Below, in pieces: positions 53,669 to 63,142 of a stretch of DNA of 64,000 bases. Each line of letters opens with the position of its first letter. The first letter of the stretch is position 1. This stretch comes from Xanthocytophaga agilis (GTDB taxonomy: Bacteria > Bacteroidota > Bacteroidia > Cytophagales > 172606-1), in the NCBI RefSeq assembly GCF_030068605.1, contig NZ_JASJOU010000026.1:1-64000 (forward strand), given 5' to 3'. Position numbers and translations under genes: made by a program. A model generated the notes under the pieces. That model saw only the letters and a list, made by a program, of their open reading frames with translations. It made no database searches and was not told where the DNA came from.

Positions 53669-56600
53669 TTAGAAGGAAAGCTTTAGGTTTAAGCCAAGGC
53701 TTCGGGTAGATGGGAGTGTTCCATATTCTACTCCTTGAAAATTACCATTTCCTAAATTCATATCAGGATCAAACCACATGGTTCTTTTGCCAATACCAGG
53801 AATATCAAGTAGGGATTTACCTCTGTATAACCAGAATAAGTTACGGGCTACGAAGGAAAGTCGCGCAGATTTGATAAAGAGATTAGATGGCAGATTGAAG
53901 CTATAACCTGCTGAAATCTCTCTCACGCGGAAGTTTGTTGCATCATAGGCAAAAAATTCTCCCCATCCATATCTTTTTCCTGAAACAGTAGTCCAGAATG
54001 TTTGAGCATCTATAGCGTTGTCGTTAATTTCACCTGTACTAGTTACACCTGGAAGTATCCAGCCTCCTTCACGTTTTTGAGCGGTAGCTTCCGTTATACC
54101 ACTGAATGCAAGATTCATTTCTGTACCAGAAACTGCAATACCACCTACTCTTCCATCAATTAGGACTCTTACAGAAAACCCTTTATAAGTAAATGTATTA
54201 CTTAGACCTAACATTAACTTTGGATTAAAATTGCCTATGATTTCTTGGTCTGTAGTAGCGACAGGCAGTCCACCTCCATTCCCTTCTGCATTCGGAGCGG
54301 TTACGACATACCGACCTTGTTCATCTTTTTTCCAGCGATAAGAGATTAAATCACCAAACGATTCTCCTTCGCGAACAATAGGTGTTGCTGATCGGGCATA
54401 ACTTCCTCCAAGAGTAGTCTCTTTGATATTAGGATCCAGAGATACAATTTTGTTACGGTTTCTTCCAAGGTTTAAGGTTACATCCCATGTAAAGTTGTTG
54501 GATTTAACTGGTGTCCCATTTAGAACAATCTCAATTCCTTGATTCTGGATGTTTCCTGCATTTATATATTGTTGTGAAAATCCTGAAGCAGGGGCTAGGC
54601 CTAGTTTTAATAGCTGATTTGTTGAGTTTGTTTTATAATAGGTTGCGGTTATTCCAATTCGATTTTGCAGAAAACGGATATCTGTTCCAAACTCCAGACT
54701 TTTAGTGATCTCAGGTTTTAAATTACTAATAGATTGTATCCCATCTCTTAGAATAAATCCATAACCAGATCCTTGTTTATAAGTATATAACGTTTTTAAC
54801 AGATAAGGTTCTGCTCCGTTACCTACTTGTGCATAAGAAGCATTTAATTTAAAAAATGAGATAGCCTCCGGCAAATGGGCTAGCTCTGAAATGATTCCTG
54901 ATAATCCAACAGAAGGGTATTGAAAGGAATAAGGTTTGGGAAGTGTAGATGACCAGTCATTACGAATACTAGCATCTAAAAATATAGCCTCCTTATAGGA
55001 GATAGTCCCTTGTCCAAATATGGATTGAGTTTGTGTATGTGCAAAATCATCACTATTGGATAAGGTAGTCCCAAATTCTAAATTGAACTTATTAGTAATA
55101 TTTAATCCATCTGCATAAGAACCTGTAGACTGAAATTTGTTATCTAATAATATAGCTCCCGCTCGATAATCTATTTTAAAAAGCTCATTTATCTTATTTT
55201 GGCCAGACAAGATAATGTCAAACCATTTCTGTGTATTAATGGTATTTTGCCTGGAAAAATAACCACCAGCTTGTGTTGCCCAAAGAATTGTCCCTTGTGA
55301 ATAACTTTCTTCATTTTTATCAAAATACTTATCTAAATTAGCCCTTGCTTGTATATTTAACCATGGGGTAATTTCATACTTAGCAGTTAAGAATCCTATT
55401 ACCCGATCTCTGGTTTGATTCAATGCTGTTTGGTTAATCATCCAATAGGGATTCTGATAAATAGAAGACAAGGTAGAAGGCCATGGTGTAGGTTCAGATA
55501 TGCCTACATTATTTATTACAGAATATTGTTTTGCATCAGCCAGACTAACATTTCTTGGTATTTGATAAATATCTATTACAGGGGCATTTTCTTCCCCTGT
55601 TCGAGGTTTATTTTTTATATCCTGACTGATATATGTTATTTTGGCATCTGTTGAGAATCGTTTGCTGATCTGATTGGACAAACGTAAATTGATAGTATGC
55701 CTCATCAGGTCATTCTTAGGTACTACTCCTTGCAGAGAATTATTTGTATAGGAGAGATAAGTCTGCATCTTTTCAGATCCCCCTGAAATACCTAGAGAGT
55801 TATTAAAGCTGGTTGCAGTACGAAAAAAATCCTTAATATTATTAGGCTGAGGTGAATAGGCACTTGTGTTTCCCAGATGATTAGTGTAGCTCTGACCTGT
55901 CATTTCCGCTCCCCAACTTTCTCCTTTTTCCACATTGAGTAAACCGCCTACACCTTGTCCATATTTATTTTGGACTTTAGGTAAAGCAAATGCATTCTCA
56001 ATGGATACTCCTGAATTTAAATCAACAGTAATTTTGCCTGCTTTTCCTTTTTTTGTAGTGATAACGATGACTCCATTTGCTGCCTGACTTCCATATAGGG
56101 CAGCAGCAGATGCCCCACGTAGGATTGTCATGGATTCAATATCATCCGGGTTAATGTTTGAAGCTCCATCACTACCTGCAACAGCTCCAAAATCACTGGA
56201 TGGAACCTGATTAGTACTATTGTTAATTGGTACACCATCAACTACAAAAAGAGCATTGTTGCTTTGTTGGATAGATCGGTTTCCTCGCAGTACGATACGG
56301 GAGCCGCTACCTGCACCACCAGAACCCTGAGTGATATAAGACCCAGCAATTTTCCCTTGTAGAGTGTTGATCACATTCCCATCCCGAACTTCATTGATCT
56401 GTGCAGGCTTAAGGGTTTGTGTGGCATAGGTAAGGGTTTTTTCTTCACGCTGAATACCTAAGGCTGTAACGACTACTTCGCTTAATGCGTTGATGTCCGG
56501 CATTAAGGTGACATTGATTTCAGTTTGATTTCCTACTGTAACTGTTTCTGTTGTATACCCAATAAAACTAAATGTTAACTGAGCCGTGGCAGACGGAACA

Positions 56601-56830
56601 TTGATGCTGTATTTGCCTGAAGCATCTGTAGTTGTTCCAGTAGTTGTTCCTTTTAGTGAGACGGATACACCTGGTAGGGGCTGACTTTCTTCAGAAAGCA
56701 CTTTGCCCATAATAGTACGCGACTGTGCATACACAGCATAATGGCAACTTAGCCATAGGATACCTAATACAAAATATCTTTTCAGATAATGCAATCCAAA
56801 AAGAACGTTGGATGAGTAATTTTTCATCAT
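53669..56830 (-). CDS. SusC/RagA-like TonB-dependent outer membrane transporter
   Basis: 1053 residues from Met at 56830. A signal peptide ends near VYAQ. A carboxypeptidase-like beta domain follows (GKVLSEESQPLPGVSVSLKG, about residues 45-125), then the plug (GKIAGSYITQGSGGAGSGSR, RGNRSIQQSNNALFVVDGVP, with INPDDIESMTILRGASAAAL) and a 22-stranded barrel ending in the terminal Phe of NLKLSF. It imports a ligand delivered by SusD using TonB energy. The frame opens at 56899, but those first codons are not a signal peptide. No anti-sigma interaction domain (STN) is visible. Confidence 0.94.
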   Translation of the reverse strand: MMKNYSSNVLFGLHYLKRYFVLGILWLSCHYAVYAQSRTIMGKVLSEESQPLPGVSVSLKGTTTGTTTDASGKYSINVPSATAQLTFSFIGYTTETVTVGNQTEINVTLMPDINALSEVVVTALGIQREEKTLTYATQTLKPAQINEVRDGNVINTLQGKIAGSYITQGSGGAGSGSRIVLRGNRSIQQSNNALFVVDGVPINNSTNQVPSSDFGAVAGSDGASNINPDDIESMTILRGASAAALYGSQAANGVIVITTKKGKAGKITVDLNSGVSIENAFALPKVQNKYGQGVGGLLNVEKGESWGAEMTGQSYTNHLGNTSAYSPQPNNIKDFFRTATSFNNSLGISGGSEKMQTYLSYTNNSLQGVVPKNDLMRHTINLRLSNQISKRFSTDAKITYISQDIKNKPRTGEENAPVIDIYQIPRNVSLADAKQYSVINNVGISEPTPWPSTLSSIYQNPYWMINQTALNQTRDRVIGFLTAKYEITPWLNIQARANLDKYFDKNEESYSQGTILWATQAGGYFSRQNTINTQKWFDIILSGQNKINELFKIDYRAGAILLDNKFQSTGSYADGLNITNKFNLEFGTTLSNSDDFAHTQTQSIFGQGTISYKEAIFLDASIRNDWSSTLPKPYSFQYPSVGLSGIISELAHLPEAISFFKLNASYAQVGNGAEPYLLKTLYTYKQGSGYGFILRDGIQSISNLKPEITKSLEFGTDIRFLQNRIGITATYYKTNSTNQLLKLGLAPASGFSQQYINAGNIQNQGIEIVLNGTPVKSNNFTWDVTLNLGRNRNKIVSLDPNIKETTLGGSYARSATPIVREGESFGDLISYRWKKDEQGRYVVTAPNAEGNGGGLPVATTDQEIIGNFNPKLMLGLSNTFTYKGFSVRVLIDGRVGGIAVSGTEMNLAFSGITEATAQKREGGWILPGVTSTGEINDNAIDAQTFWTTVSGKRYGWGEFFAYDATNFRVREISAGYSFNLPSNLFIKSARLSFVARNLFWLYRGKSLLDIPGIGKRTMWFDPDMNLGNGNFQGVEYGTLPSTRSLGLNLKLSF

Positions 56831-57161
56831 GTGTTGGTTAGTTAATAATAAAGGAAAGGGGATATAAGTATAGATATTATACAATATCTGTACTTTCAAA
56901 GTAAAATAAGATTTGTATTTGCAAAATACAAGTATGGTAATCCTTATTATTTAGTCTGTTTAGTATTATATAGGAAATACTAAGCTTAATTTAAAGCTGG
57001 TTGTTTGAAAAGTTCAATATGGTAATGTGTACTTTTCCCTAGTATCTGTATACCTTGATAGGTAGTTATACTTTAAATTGTGCAATATTGATAGTTGCGG
57101 CTTTATCAATATCACAGATATTCGTTTACTAACCGAAATCCTGCTTTAAGGAGAGGAATAA
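56831..57161 (-). other. Leader region between nagB and susC (about 330 bases)
   Basis: The region is AT-rich and contains the SusC promoter. No exact TAnnTTTG core was found on the minus strand; GTATTTTG and TTACTTTG near 56900-56930 differ by one position each. No RNA gene or coding frame. Confidence 0.45.
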
Positions 57162-57197
57162 CCCCGATAAGGAGCAATTGTGCTACGCTTATCGGGG
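57162..57197 (-). terminator. Terminator after the NagB/PIG-L gene
   Basis: Exact 10-base stem CCCCGATAAG (57162-57171) with CTTATCGGGG (57188-57197); the minus strand then has TTATTCC. It separates nagB from susC. Confidence 0.75.
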
Positions 57198-57221
57198 GCA
57201 ATAATTATATCTAGAATTTAC

Positions 57222-59159
57222 TTAAAATTTCCAGCGAACAAAAGCTTCCATTGCTTCATACTCTGCTAGACCAAGTTGATTATACAAATCAGCCGTTCCT
57301 CGGTTTCTTTCTTCAGCTCTTTGCCAGAATTCGCGATCATCAGATCCCTGGAACACTACACCATCTTTTTGTGACTGGTGTTTAAAGATACCAAACCGTT
57401 TTTTCATAACCTGATCCGGACTCATTGGTACTGCCATCTCGATTTCATGGATATCCCACTCAGCCCAGGCTCCACGATACAACCATACCCAACAATCTTT
57501 CATGAAATCTTCGCTTTTCAATCTGTTTACTGCTTCTATAATAGCATCCAGGCAAACTTTGTGTGTCCCATGTGGATCGGCAAGGTCTCCGGCTGCGTAA
57601 ATCTGATGAGGCTGTACCTGACGGATGATATCCATTACAATCTGAATATCAGCTTCTCCTAATGGGTTTTTTTGTACAAGTCCTGTTTCATAAAAAGGTA
57701 GATCCAGGAAATGTGCGTTTTCTGGAGGAATACCTACAAACCGGCATGTTGCTTTTGCTTCACCTCTTCTGATCAAACCTTTTACATGGCGAAGTGCAGC
57801 TGTATCCATTTCATGTGCCTGTTGCAGGAATGTATCTGTTTCCTTTAGCATATCTGATGCCTGATCAGACTGAATAGCAAATGCTTTGTTGAAGTCAACT
57901 ACAAACTCCATGAAACGACGAGCCTCATCATCTGCCACAGCAATATTACCAGATGTCTGATAAGCTACATGTACATCGTGTCCCTGATCTACAAGACGCT
58001 GGAAAGTACCACCCATAGAGATAATATCATCATCAGGGTGTGGACTGAATATCAGAACCCGTTTGCGAACAGGATTGGCTCTTTCCGGACGGTTTGTATC
58101 ATCTACATTCGGTTTTCCACCTGGCCATCCTGTAATCGTACGCTGAAGTTTATTGAAAACTTTTATGTTTATATCATATGCACTACCATACTGCACCAGC
58201 AAATCACTCAACCCATTGTCATTATAATCCCGGTTGGTTAATTTCAGAATAGGTTTTTCCAGTTTCAGCGCAAGATGTGTAACTGCTTTTTTAGTCATGG
58301 AATCATTCCATGTCACATCATCTACTAACCATGGAGTTTTGATACGGGTAAGTTCAGCCGCAGCTCTTTCATCAATCACAAAACGAGTGTTTGGATGTGC
58401 TTGTAGATAAGAAGCCGGATTTTGCTCACTGACTACTCCTTCTACTGCCTGCTGAATCACAGGTGCTTTACGCTCTCCCCAAGCCAGCAGTACAATTTGG
58501 CGAGCATTCATAATAGTTGAAACGCCCATTGTAATTGCTTTCTTTGGTACTAAATGAATACCCCCAAACTCAGTTGCAGCAGCTGCACGTGTAGATTGGT
58601 CAAGGGTGATTAAACGTGTGCGGGAAGATTGTAATGATCCTGGTTCGTTAAAGGCAACGTGTCCATTTCCTCCAATTCCCAACAATTGAAAATCTATACC
58701 GCCTGCCTCAATGATTCGTTGTTCATATTCTTTGCAATAGTTAGATAGCATAGCTAATGGGATTGTGCCATCTGGAATATGAAAATTTCCTGGCAGAATA
58801 TCCACATGGTCAAACAGGTTTTCCCGCATGAAGCGATGATAACTGTGAATTGAATCTGGAGTCATTGGATAATACTCATCCAGATTGAAAGTGATTACAT
58901 GTTTAAAGCTAAGCCCTTCGTTTTTGTGCAAACGTATTAGTTCCGCATATACTGTTTTTGGAGATGAGCCTGTGGCTAAACCCAAGACACAGGTTTCTCC
59001 TTTCTTACCCTTTTCGTTGATCACTTTTGCCATTTCCCTCGCTACCCAGGCAGAGGCTTTCTTCGAGTCTGCATAGATATTGGTAGGAATTTTTTCAAAG
59101 CTGATACTTTGATCTATAGTTTCCTGAATGATTGAAAAGGAGGGGGTTTCTGTTAACAT
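57222..59159 (-). CDS. nagB: Fused glucosamine-6-phosphate deaminase and PIG-L/LmbE deacetylase
   Basis: 645 residues, over twice the length of usual NagB. Residues about 20-290 are NagB: VLGLATGSSPKTVYAELIRL (phosphate loop), NLDEYYPM with Asp94, and GIGGNGHVAFNEPG with His167 and Glu172. Residues about 365-600 are a PIG-L/LmbE zinc deacetylase: SPHPDDDIISMGG (His374, Asp376, Asp377) and later DPHGTHKVC. Both sites look intact. NagB makes fructose-6-phosphate and ammonia from glucosamine-6-phosphate; the PIG-L half could supply the preceding deacetylation, which is inferred. It is divergent from an ROK regulator and upstream of SusC. Confidence 0.93.
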   Translation of the reverse strand: MLTETPSFSIIQETIDQSISFEKIPTNIYADSKKASAWVAREMAKVINEKGKKGETCVLGLATGSSPKTVYAELIRLHKNEGLSFKHVITFNLDEYYPMTPDSIHSYHRFMRENLFDHVDILPGNFHIPDGTIPLAMLSNYCKEYEQRIIEAGGIDFQLLGIGGNGHVAFNEPGSLQSSRTRLITLDQSTRAAAATEFGGIHLVPKKAITMGVSTIMNARQIVLLAWGERKAPVIQQAVEGVVSEQNPASYLQAHPNTRFVIDERAAAELTRIKTPWLVDDVTWNDSMTKKAVTHLALKLEKPILKLTNRDYNDNGLSDLLVQYGSAYDINIKVFNKLQRTITGWPGGKPNVDDTNRPERANPVRKRVLIFSPHPDDDIISMGGTFQRLVDQGHDVHVAYQTSGNIAVADDEARRFMEFVVDFNKAFAIQSDQASDMLKETDTFLQQAHEMDTAALRHVKGLIRRGEAKATCRFVGIPPENAHFLDLPFYETGLVQKNPLGEADIQIVMDIIRQVQPHQIYAAGDLADPHGTHKVCLDAIIEAVNRLKSEDFMKDCWVWLYRGAWAEWDIHEIEMAVPMSPDQVMKKRFGIFKHQSQKDGVVFQGSDDREFWQRAEERNRGTADLYNQLGLAEYEAMEAFVRWKF

Positions 59160-59308
59160 GGAGATGTTATGTTTTTTAAAATAATCAGATAAAGCTCGAT
59201 TCTATAACTCAAGTACAAGTATAAAAATTAATTTTCATTGTTTTATCTAATTAATAAAAAATTTTTTTAATTAAGTAAACCTACTAAACCTATATATTCT
59301 GTAATAGA

Positions 59309-59333
59309 AAGTATTCAAATACTTATATATTTG
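59309..59333 (+). promoter_or_regulatory. Operator-like palindrome joined to the ROK gene promoter
   Basis: AAGTATTCAAATACTT (59309-59324) has exact 7-base arms around CA. Two bases later is TATATTTG (59326-59333), an exact TAnnTTTG core; start expected near 59340. A repressor on the palindrome would cover the promoter, compatible with ROK autoregulation. Confidence 0.6.
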
Positions 59334-59355
59334 TTGAAAAAAAATATTTTTCAAT

Positions 59356-60561
59356 ATGTTAGAGATCAAAGAGTCGGTTGTTGAAATAAAAAAGAGCCGA
59401 TTGAAACATTTATTGTTGAAGGAACTCTATATAAGTGGTCCCAGTACCGTTATTAAAATTAGTAAAATCGTTCATTCCAGTCCTCCTTCCATTGCTATGT
59501 TACTCAACGAGTTAGCTGAAGAGGGATGGGTTATGGAAGTAGGCGTAGGATCTTCTAAATCAGGACGTAAGCCTGTACTATATGGTTTAAATTCTTCCCA
59601 TGGTTTTGTTGTTACCTGGAGCATCAGCAAAGTAAAAGGTCGGTTGGTTTTGTATAATCTTAATCATGATGTGTATGCAGAAAAGGATTACAACTTCAAA
59701 CTGGAAAACAACAATTCCTATGCTGCCTTTATTGCAGAGAAGACCCGCGAGTTTCTAAAAGAAGAAAAAATTGATATTAGTCGTATCATTGGAGTTGGCA
59801 TATGCATGCCAGGTTTGATCGATAAGAATACAGGGTACAATTACACGCACAAAAATAAGGAAGACAAACCCTTAAATGCTCTTATTGAGAAATATCTTGA
59901 TGTACCTGCCTTTACATTGAATGATGCGAAAGCCATTGCTTTTGGCGAAAAGCGGTTTGGATTAGCTAAGGATTACAATGATGTATTGGCTATTAATATA
60001 GACTGGGGTGTTGGATTAGGTATTTTATTAAAGGGAGAAGTTTTCAATGGAACGGCAGGATTTGCAGGGGAGTTGGGTCATATTCAGGTACGACCAATGG
60101 GAGAACTCTGCTCGTGTGGCAAAACAGGTTGTTTGGAAACAGTTACTACTACAGAAGTATTGATTCGCAGAGTGAAGGAAGAAATTGCCAAAGGAAGAGT
60201 TTCTAAAATTCTTCAGCTTTCCAATGGAGAAAAAGATACTATCACAGAAGATTTGATTATTGCTGCTACTCACCAGGGCGATGAACTTTGTATAGATCTT
60301 TTTCAGGAGATAGGTACAGAGTTGGGAAAGGCTCTATCTATCGCAGTGCATTTATTCAATCCGGAACTTATCATTGTGGATGGTTTGCTGGCCAGAGCTG
60401 GAAAATTCATTACGATTCCTATTGAGCAGGCTATTAATAAATATTGTTTGGCAGAATTCCGGGACCACCTGAAAATAAAGACTTCTCAATTACGTGAATC
60501 GGCAGCATCTTTTGGAATGTATGCCTATGTAATGGAGCATATTTTTGAATCTGGCGTGTAA
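59356..60561 (+). CDS. ROK-family regulator, NagC-like
   Basis: 401 residues. The N-terminal winged helix (about 10-75: IKISKIVHSSPPSIAMLLNE) is followed by the ROK sugar-kinase-like fold with IIGVGICMPGLIDKNTG, NDAKAIAFGEKRFG, INIDWGVGLGILLKGE and the zinc motif CSCGKTGCLETV. The fold binds sugar or sugar phosphate and controls the DNA-binding domain. It is divergent from the NagB/PIG-L gene, so GlcNAc-6-phosphate or GlcN-6-phosphate is the likely effector (inference). NagC-type repressor is the best guess. A candidate operator lies at 59309-59324. Confidence 0.92.
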   Translation: MLEIKESVVEIKKSRLKHLLLKELYISGPSTVIKISKIVHSSPPSIAMLLNELAEEGWVMEVGVGSSKSGRKPVLYGLNSSHGFVVTWSISKVKGRLVLYNLNHDVYAEKDYNFKLENNNSYAAFIAEKTREFLKEEKIDISRIIGVGICMPGLIDKNTGYNYTHKNKEDKPLNALIEKYLDVPAFTLNDAKAIAFGEKRFGLAKDYNDVLAINIDWGVGLGILLKGEVFNGTAGFAGELGHIQVRPMGELCSCGKTGCLETVTTTEVLIRRVKEEIAKGRVSKILQLSNGEKDTITEDLIIAATHQGDELCIDLFQEIGTELGKALSIAVHLFNPELIIVDGLLARAGKFITIPIEQAINKYCLAEFRDHLKIKTSQLRESAASFGMYAYVMEHIFESGV

Positions 60562-60821
60562 ATCTTTTGTGGGAGTCCAAAGTCTAAGGATTACTAGGTA
60601 TACTCTGGACTTCTATCATTTTTAGTGAAAATTATCTTGCACAATAACATCCCACTCTCTTTATTGGTTAAGGTTGATTTTCTGAATAAACCTACAGTCA
60701 TGCTTTAAAAATTACTGTAAAAGAATACATTATAACCTACCTGTTTTTCAGAAAAGACTACTATTTTTGAGCAAGTTCACAGCTATCTGTATTGATAACA
60801 AACCCATAGTATATTACCTCT

Positions 60822-62195
60822 ATGCAATATTATAATTCTATTGTGGATACTATTGGAGATACTCCATTGGTAAAATTGAATAAAGTGACCAAAGGGATTA
60901 AAGGAACCATTTTGGCAAAAGTAGAATATTTCAACCCGGGTAATTCTGTCAAAGACCGGATTGGGATCAAGATGATTGAAGATGCAGAAAAAGCAGGTAT
61001 CCTGAGGTCAGGTGGAACTATCATAGAAGGTACTTCTGGTAATACCGGAATGGGATTAGCTCTTACTGCCATTGCCAAAGGATATAAGTGTATTTTCACA
61101 GTTTCTGATAAGCAATCACAGGAAAAGATCAATATTCTTCGTGCTGTAGGGGCTGAAGTAATTGTTTGTCCCACCAACGTGGCACCAGAAGATCCTCGTA
61201 GTTATTATTCAGTAGCACGTCGTTTGAACCAGGAAATCCCTAATTCTTTTTATCCGAATCAGTACGATAATTTATCCAATGCTGCTGCTCATTATGAAAC
61301 CACAGGTCCGGAGATTTGGGCACAGACAGAAGGAAAGGTAACTCATTATGCCTGTGGCGTAGGAACAGGTGGTACTATTTGTGGGGCAGGTAAATATCTG
61401 AAAGAACAGAATGCAAATGTGGTAACTGTCGGAATAGATACATATGGTTCTGTTTTTAAAAAATACAAAGAGACAGGGGTTTTTGATGAGAATGAAATTT
61501 ATCCTTACTTAACGGAAGGTATTGGAGAAGACATTCTTCCAAAAAATGTTGATTTTTCACTTATTGATCATTTCATCAAGGTTACTGACAAAGATGCTGC
61601 TGTCATGACTCGTCGGCTGGCACGGGAAGAGGGTATGTTTGTAGGATGGTCATGCGGATCTGCTGTGTATGGGGCTTTGGAATATGCTCGTGAGCATATG
61701 AAAGAGGGAGATGTAATGGTGATTATATTACCAGATCATGGAACACGTTATCTGAATAAGATATATAATGATACCTGGATGAAAGATCATGGGTTTTTGG
61801 AAGCACGTGATTTTGCAACCGCCCGTGATATTGTTCATTCCCGAAATATTTCTGATCGACTGCTAACAGTAGATACTGTTATGAAAGTAAATGATGCGGT
61901 TCGTTTACTAACCAAGGAAGGTATTTCCCAGATTCCTGTTACAGATGGAGAACAGATTGTTGGAAGTTTGACAGACTCAAAAATATTGGGCCAGCTTATC
62001 GAAAGACCTGAGATTCGGGATTCTCCAGTAAGTGAATTAATGGATCCTCCTTTTAAATTTGTAGGGTTGGACAATACATTGGATGTACTGTCGTCATTGA
62101 TTGATAAAGAAAATAAAGCCTTGCTGGTACGCGATGAATTGAATCGTGTTCACATTATTACTCAGGCAGATTTGTTGTCTGCAATGGCAGGATAA
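60822..62195 (+). CDS. Cystathionine beta-synthase
   Basis: 457 residues. The PLP domain has NPGNSVKDRIG with the PLP lysine (Lys44), EGTSGNTGMGLAL and the phosphate loop GVGTGGTICG; the substrate region is SCGSAVYGALEYA. The C-terminus has two CBS domains (about 345-400 VDTVMKVNDAVRLLTKEG and 408-457 VSELMDPPFKFVGLDNTL), the Bateman module that regulates such enzymes. There is no N-terminal heme domain. It makes cystathionine from homocysteine and serine, or acts as a cysteine synthase. No cystathionine lyase is adjacent. The cytosolic enzyme ends with a strong terminator. Confidence 0.93.
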   Translation: MQYYNSIVDTIGDTPLVKLNKVTKGIKGTILAKVEYFNPGNSVKDRIGIKMIEDAEKAGILRSGGTIIEGTSGNTGMGLALTAIAKGYKCIFTVSDKQSQEKINILRAVGAEVIVCPTNVAPEDPRSYYSVARRLNQEIPNSFYPNQYDNLSNAAAHYETTGPEIWAQTEGKVTHYACGVGTGGTICGAGKYLKEQNANVVTVGIDTYGSVFKKYKETGVFDENEIYPYLTEGIGEDILPKNVDFSLIDHFIKVTDKDAAVMTRRLAREEGMFVGWSCGSAVYGALEYAREHMKEGDVMVIILPDHGTRYLNKIYNDTWMKDHGFLEARDFATARDIVHSRNISDRLLTVDTVMKVNDAVRLLTKEGISQIPVTDGEQIVGSLTDSKILGQLIERPEIRDSPVSELMDPPFKFVGLDNTLDVLSSLIDKENKALLVRDELNRVHIITQADLLSAMAG

Positions 62196-62213
62196 TATCT
62201 TTAATTGTATTTT

Positions 62214-62272
62214 CAGAGGTACGATTGTTGATTTGATAGTGCTTTCAGATCAGCAATCGTACTTCTGTTTTT
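62214..62272 (+). terminator. Terminator of the CBS gene, close to the next start codon
   Basis: A 19-base arm (62214-62232) pairs with 62249-62267 with one G-U and a mismatch, followed by TTTTT. The next gene starts at 62286. TACTTCTG (62260-62267) in the right arm is one base from a -7 core. Confidence 0.8.
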
Positions 62273-62285
62273 ATCTCAATATTTT

Positions 62286-63008
62286 ATGCGAATTGTTAAC
62301 GCCTTTCTTATTTTCCTTTTTTTATCAGCTTGTGCTTCCAAAGAGCAGAAAAGCAGTGAATCAACCACTGATATTTTGTCTGATACTGCCCAAACTTCTG
62401 AAGGGAATAATACCAATGTAGATAAAGAATCAGAGCTCCAAACAGAAACTTCTGTGAATAGAAGTACTAACCAATTGGAAAACTTTTCTGGGATTACCAA
62501 TTTTCAACCAGCAAAACCTATAAAAGATCTTTCAATTCGGAATTTTGTCACCAGATTAGACCAACCTGACTCTACTTTTGCAGACTCAGACTCTTTGTGC
62601 CCTGTCGGACAGTTACATTTCTGGAATCTGAAGGGGCAAAATTGCCGCATTTTTGCTTTAGGAGATGATTATAGTCAGAAGATAAATCTACGTGCATCTT
62701 GTCGGGTATATGGAGTACAGTTAGTAGAAGGTGCAGAAAGTGCTGATTATGTAGGTTTTTTAGGCATTAAGCTTGGCGATGAGTCAAAGGAAGTGGAGAA
62801 TAAATTAGAAGAGTTCGTAAAAAGTAATCCTGCTTATCGGTATGAGAAATTGAAAGGAGAATCTATTTTAGAAAGATTCCTTGCTAAAAAACAAAAATCG
62901 GTATTTGTTTTAACTGATGGAAAACGATACATGCATTTTGCAATAGGAAAGAAACAAAAACTAAATTATATACTTTTTGCTAACATGGAAGTTCGCAGTG
63001 CATGTTAA
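62286..63008 (+). CDS. Lipoprotein of unknown function
   Basis: 240 residues. The signal MRIVNAFLIFLFLSAC has a lipobox (LSAC, Cys16). A Ser/Thr/Asn/Glu-rich linker (about 17-70) leads to a globular part with SLCPVGQLHFWNLKGQNCR, VGFLGIKLGDESKEVENK and a basic region. The Cys pairs at about 105-120 could be disulfide-bonded. It is probably attached to the outer or inner membrane. Unlike its neighbours it has no obvious domain that I recognise. The start lies 19 bases after the CBS terminator, so its promoter must be close by or overlap that hairpin. Confidence 0.7.
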   Translation: MRIVNAFLIFLFLSACASKEQKSSESTTDILSDTAQTSEGNNTNVDKESELQTETSVNRSTNQLENFSGITNFQPAKPIKDLSIRNFVTRLDQPDSTFADSDSLCPVGQLHFWNLKGQNCRIFALGDDYSQKINLRASCRVYGVQLVEGAESADYVGFLGIKLGDESKEVENKLEEFVKSNPAYRYEKLKGESILERFLAKKQKSVFVLTDGKRYMHFAIGKKQKLNYILFANMEVRSAC

Positions 63009-63142
63009 AATGGTAGTAGTATAATTGATTGGTTGTGAATGGGATACTATTTTGCGGTTAGTGTTGTAACTCATGTATACTTTTTGACAGCGAGTGCATT
63101 AATAGCTATAAAAGCCGCTTATTTACTCACATACTATTTCTT

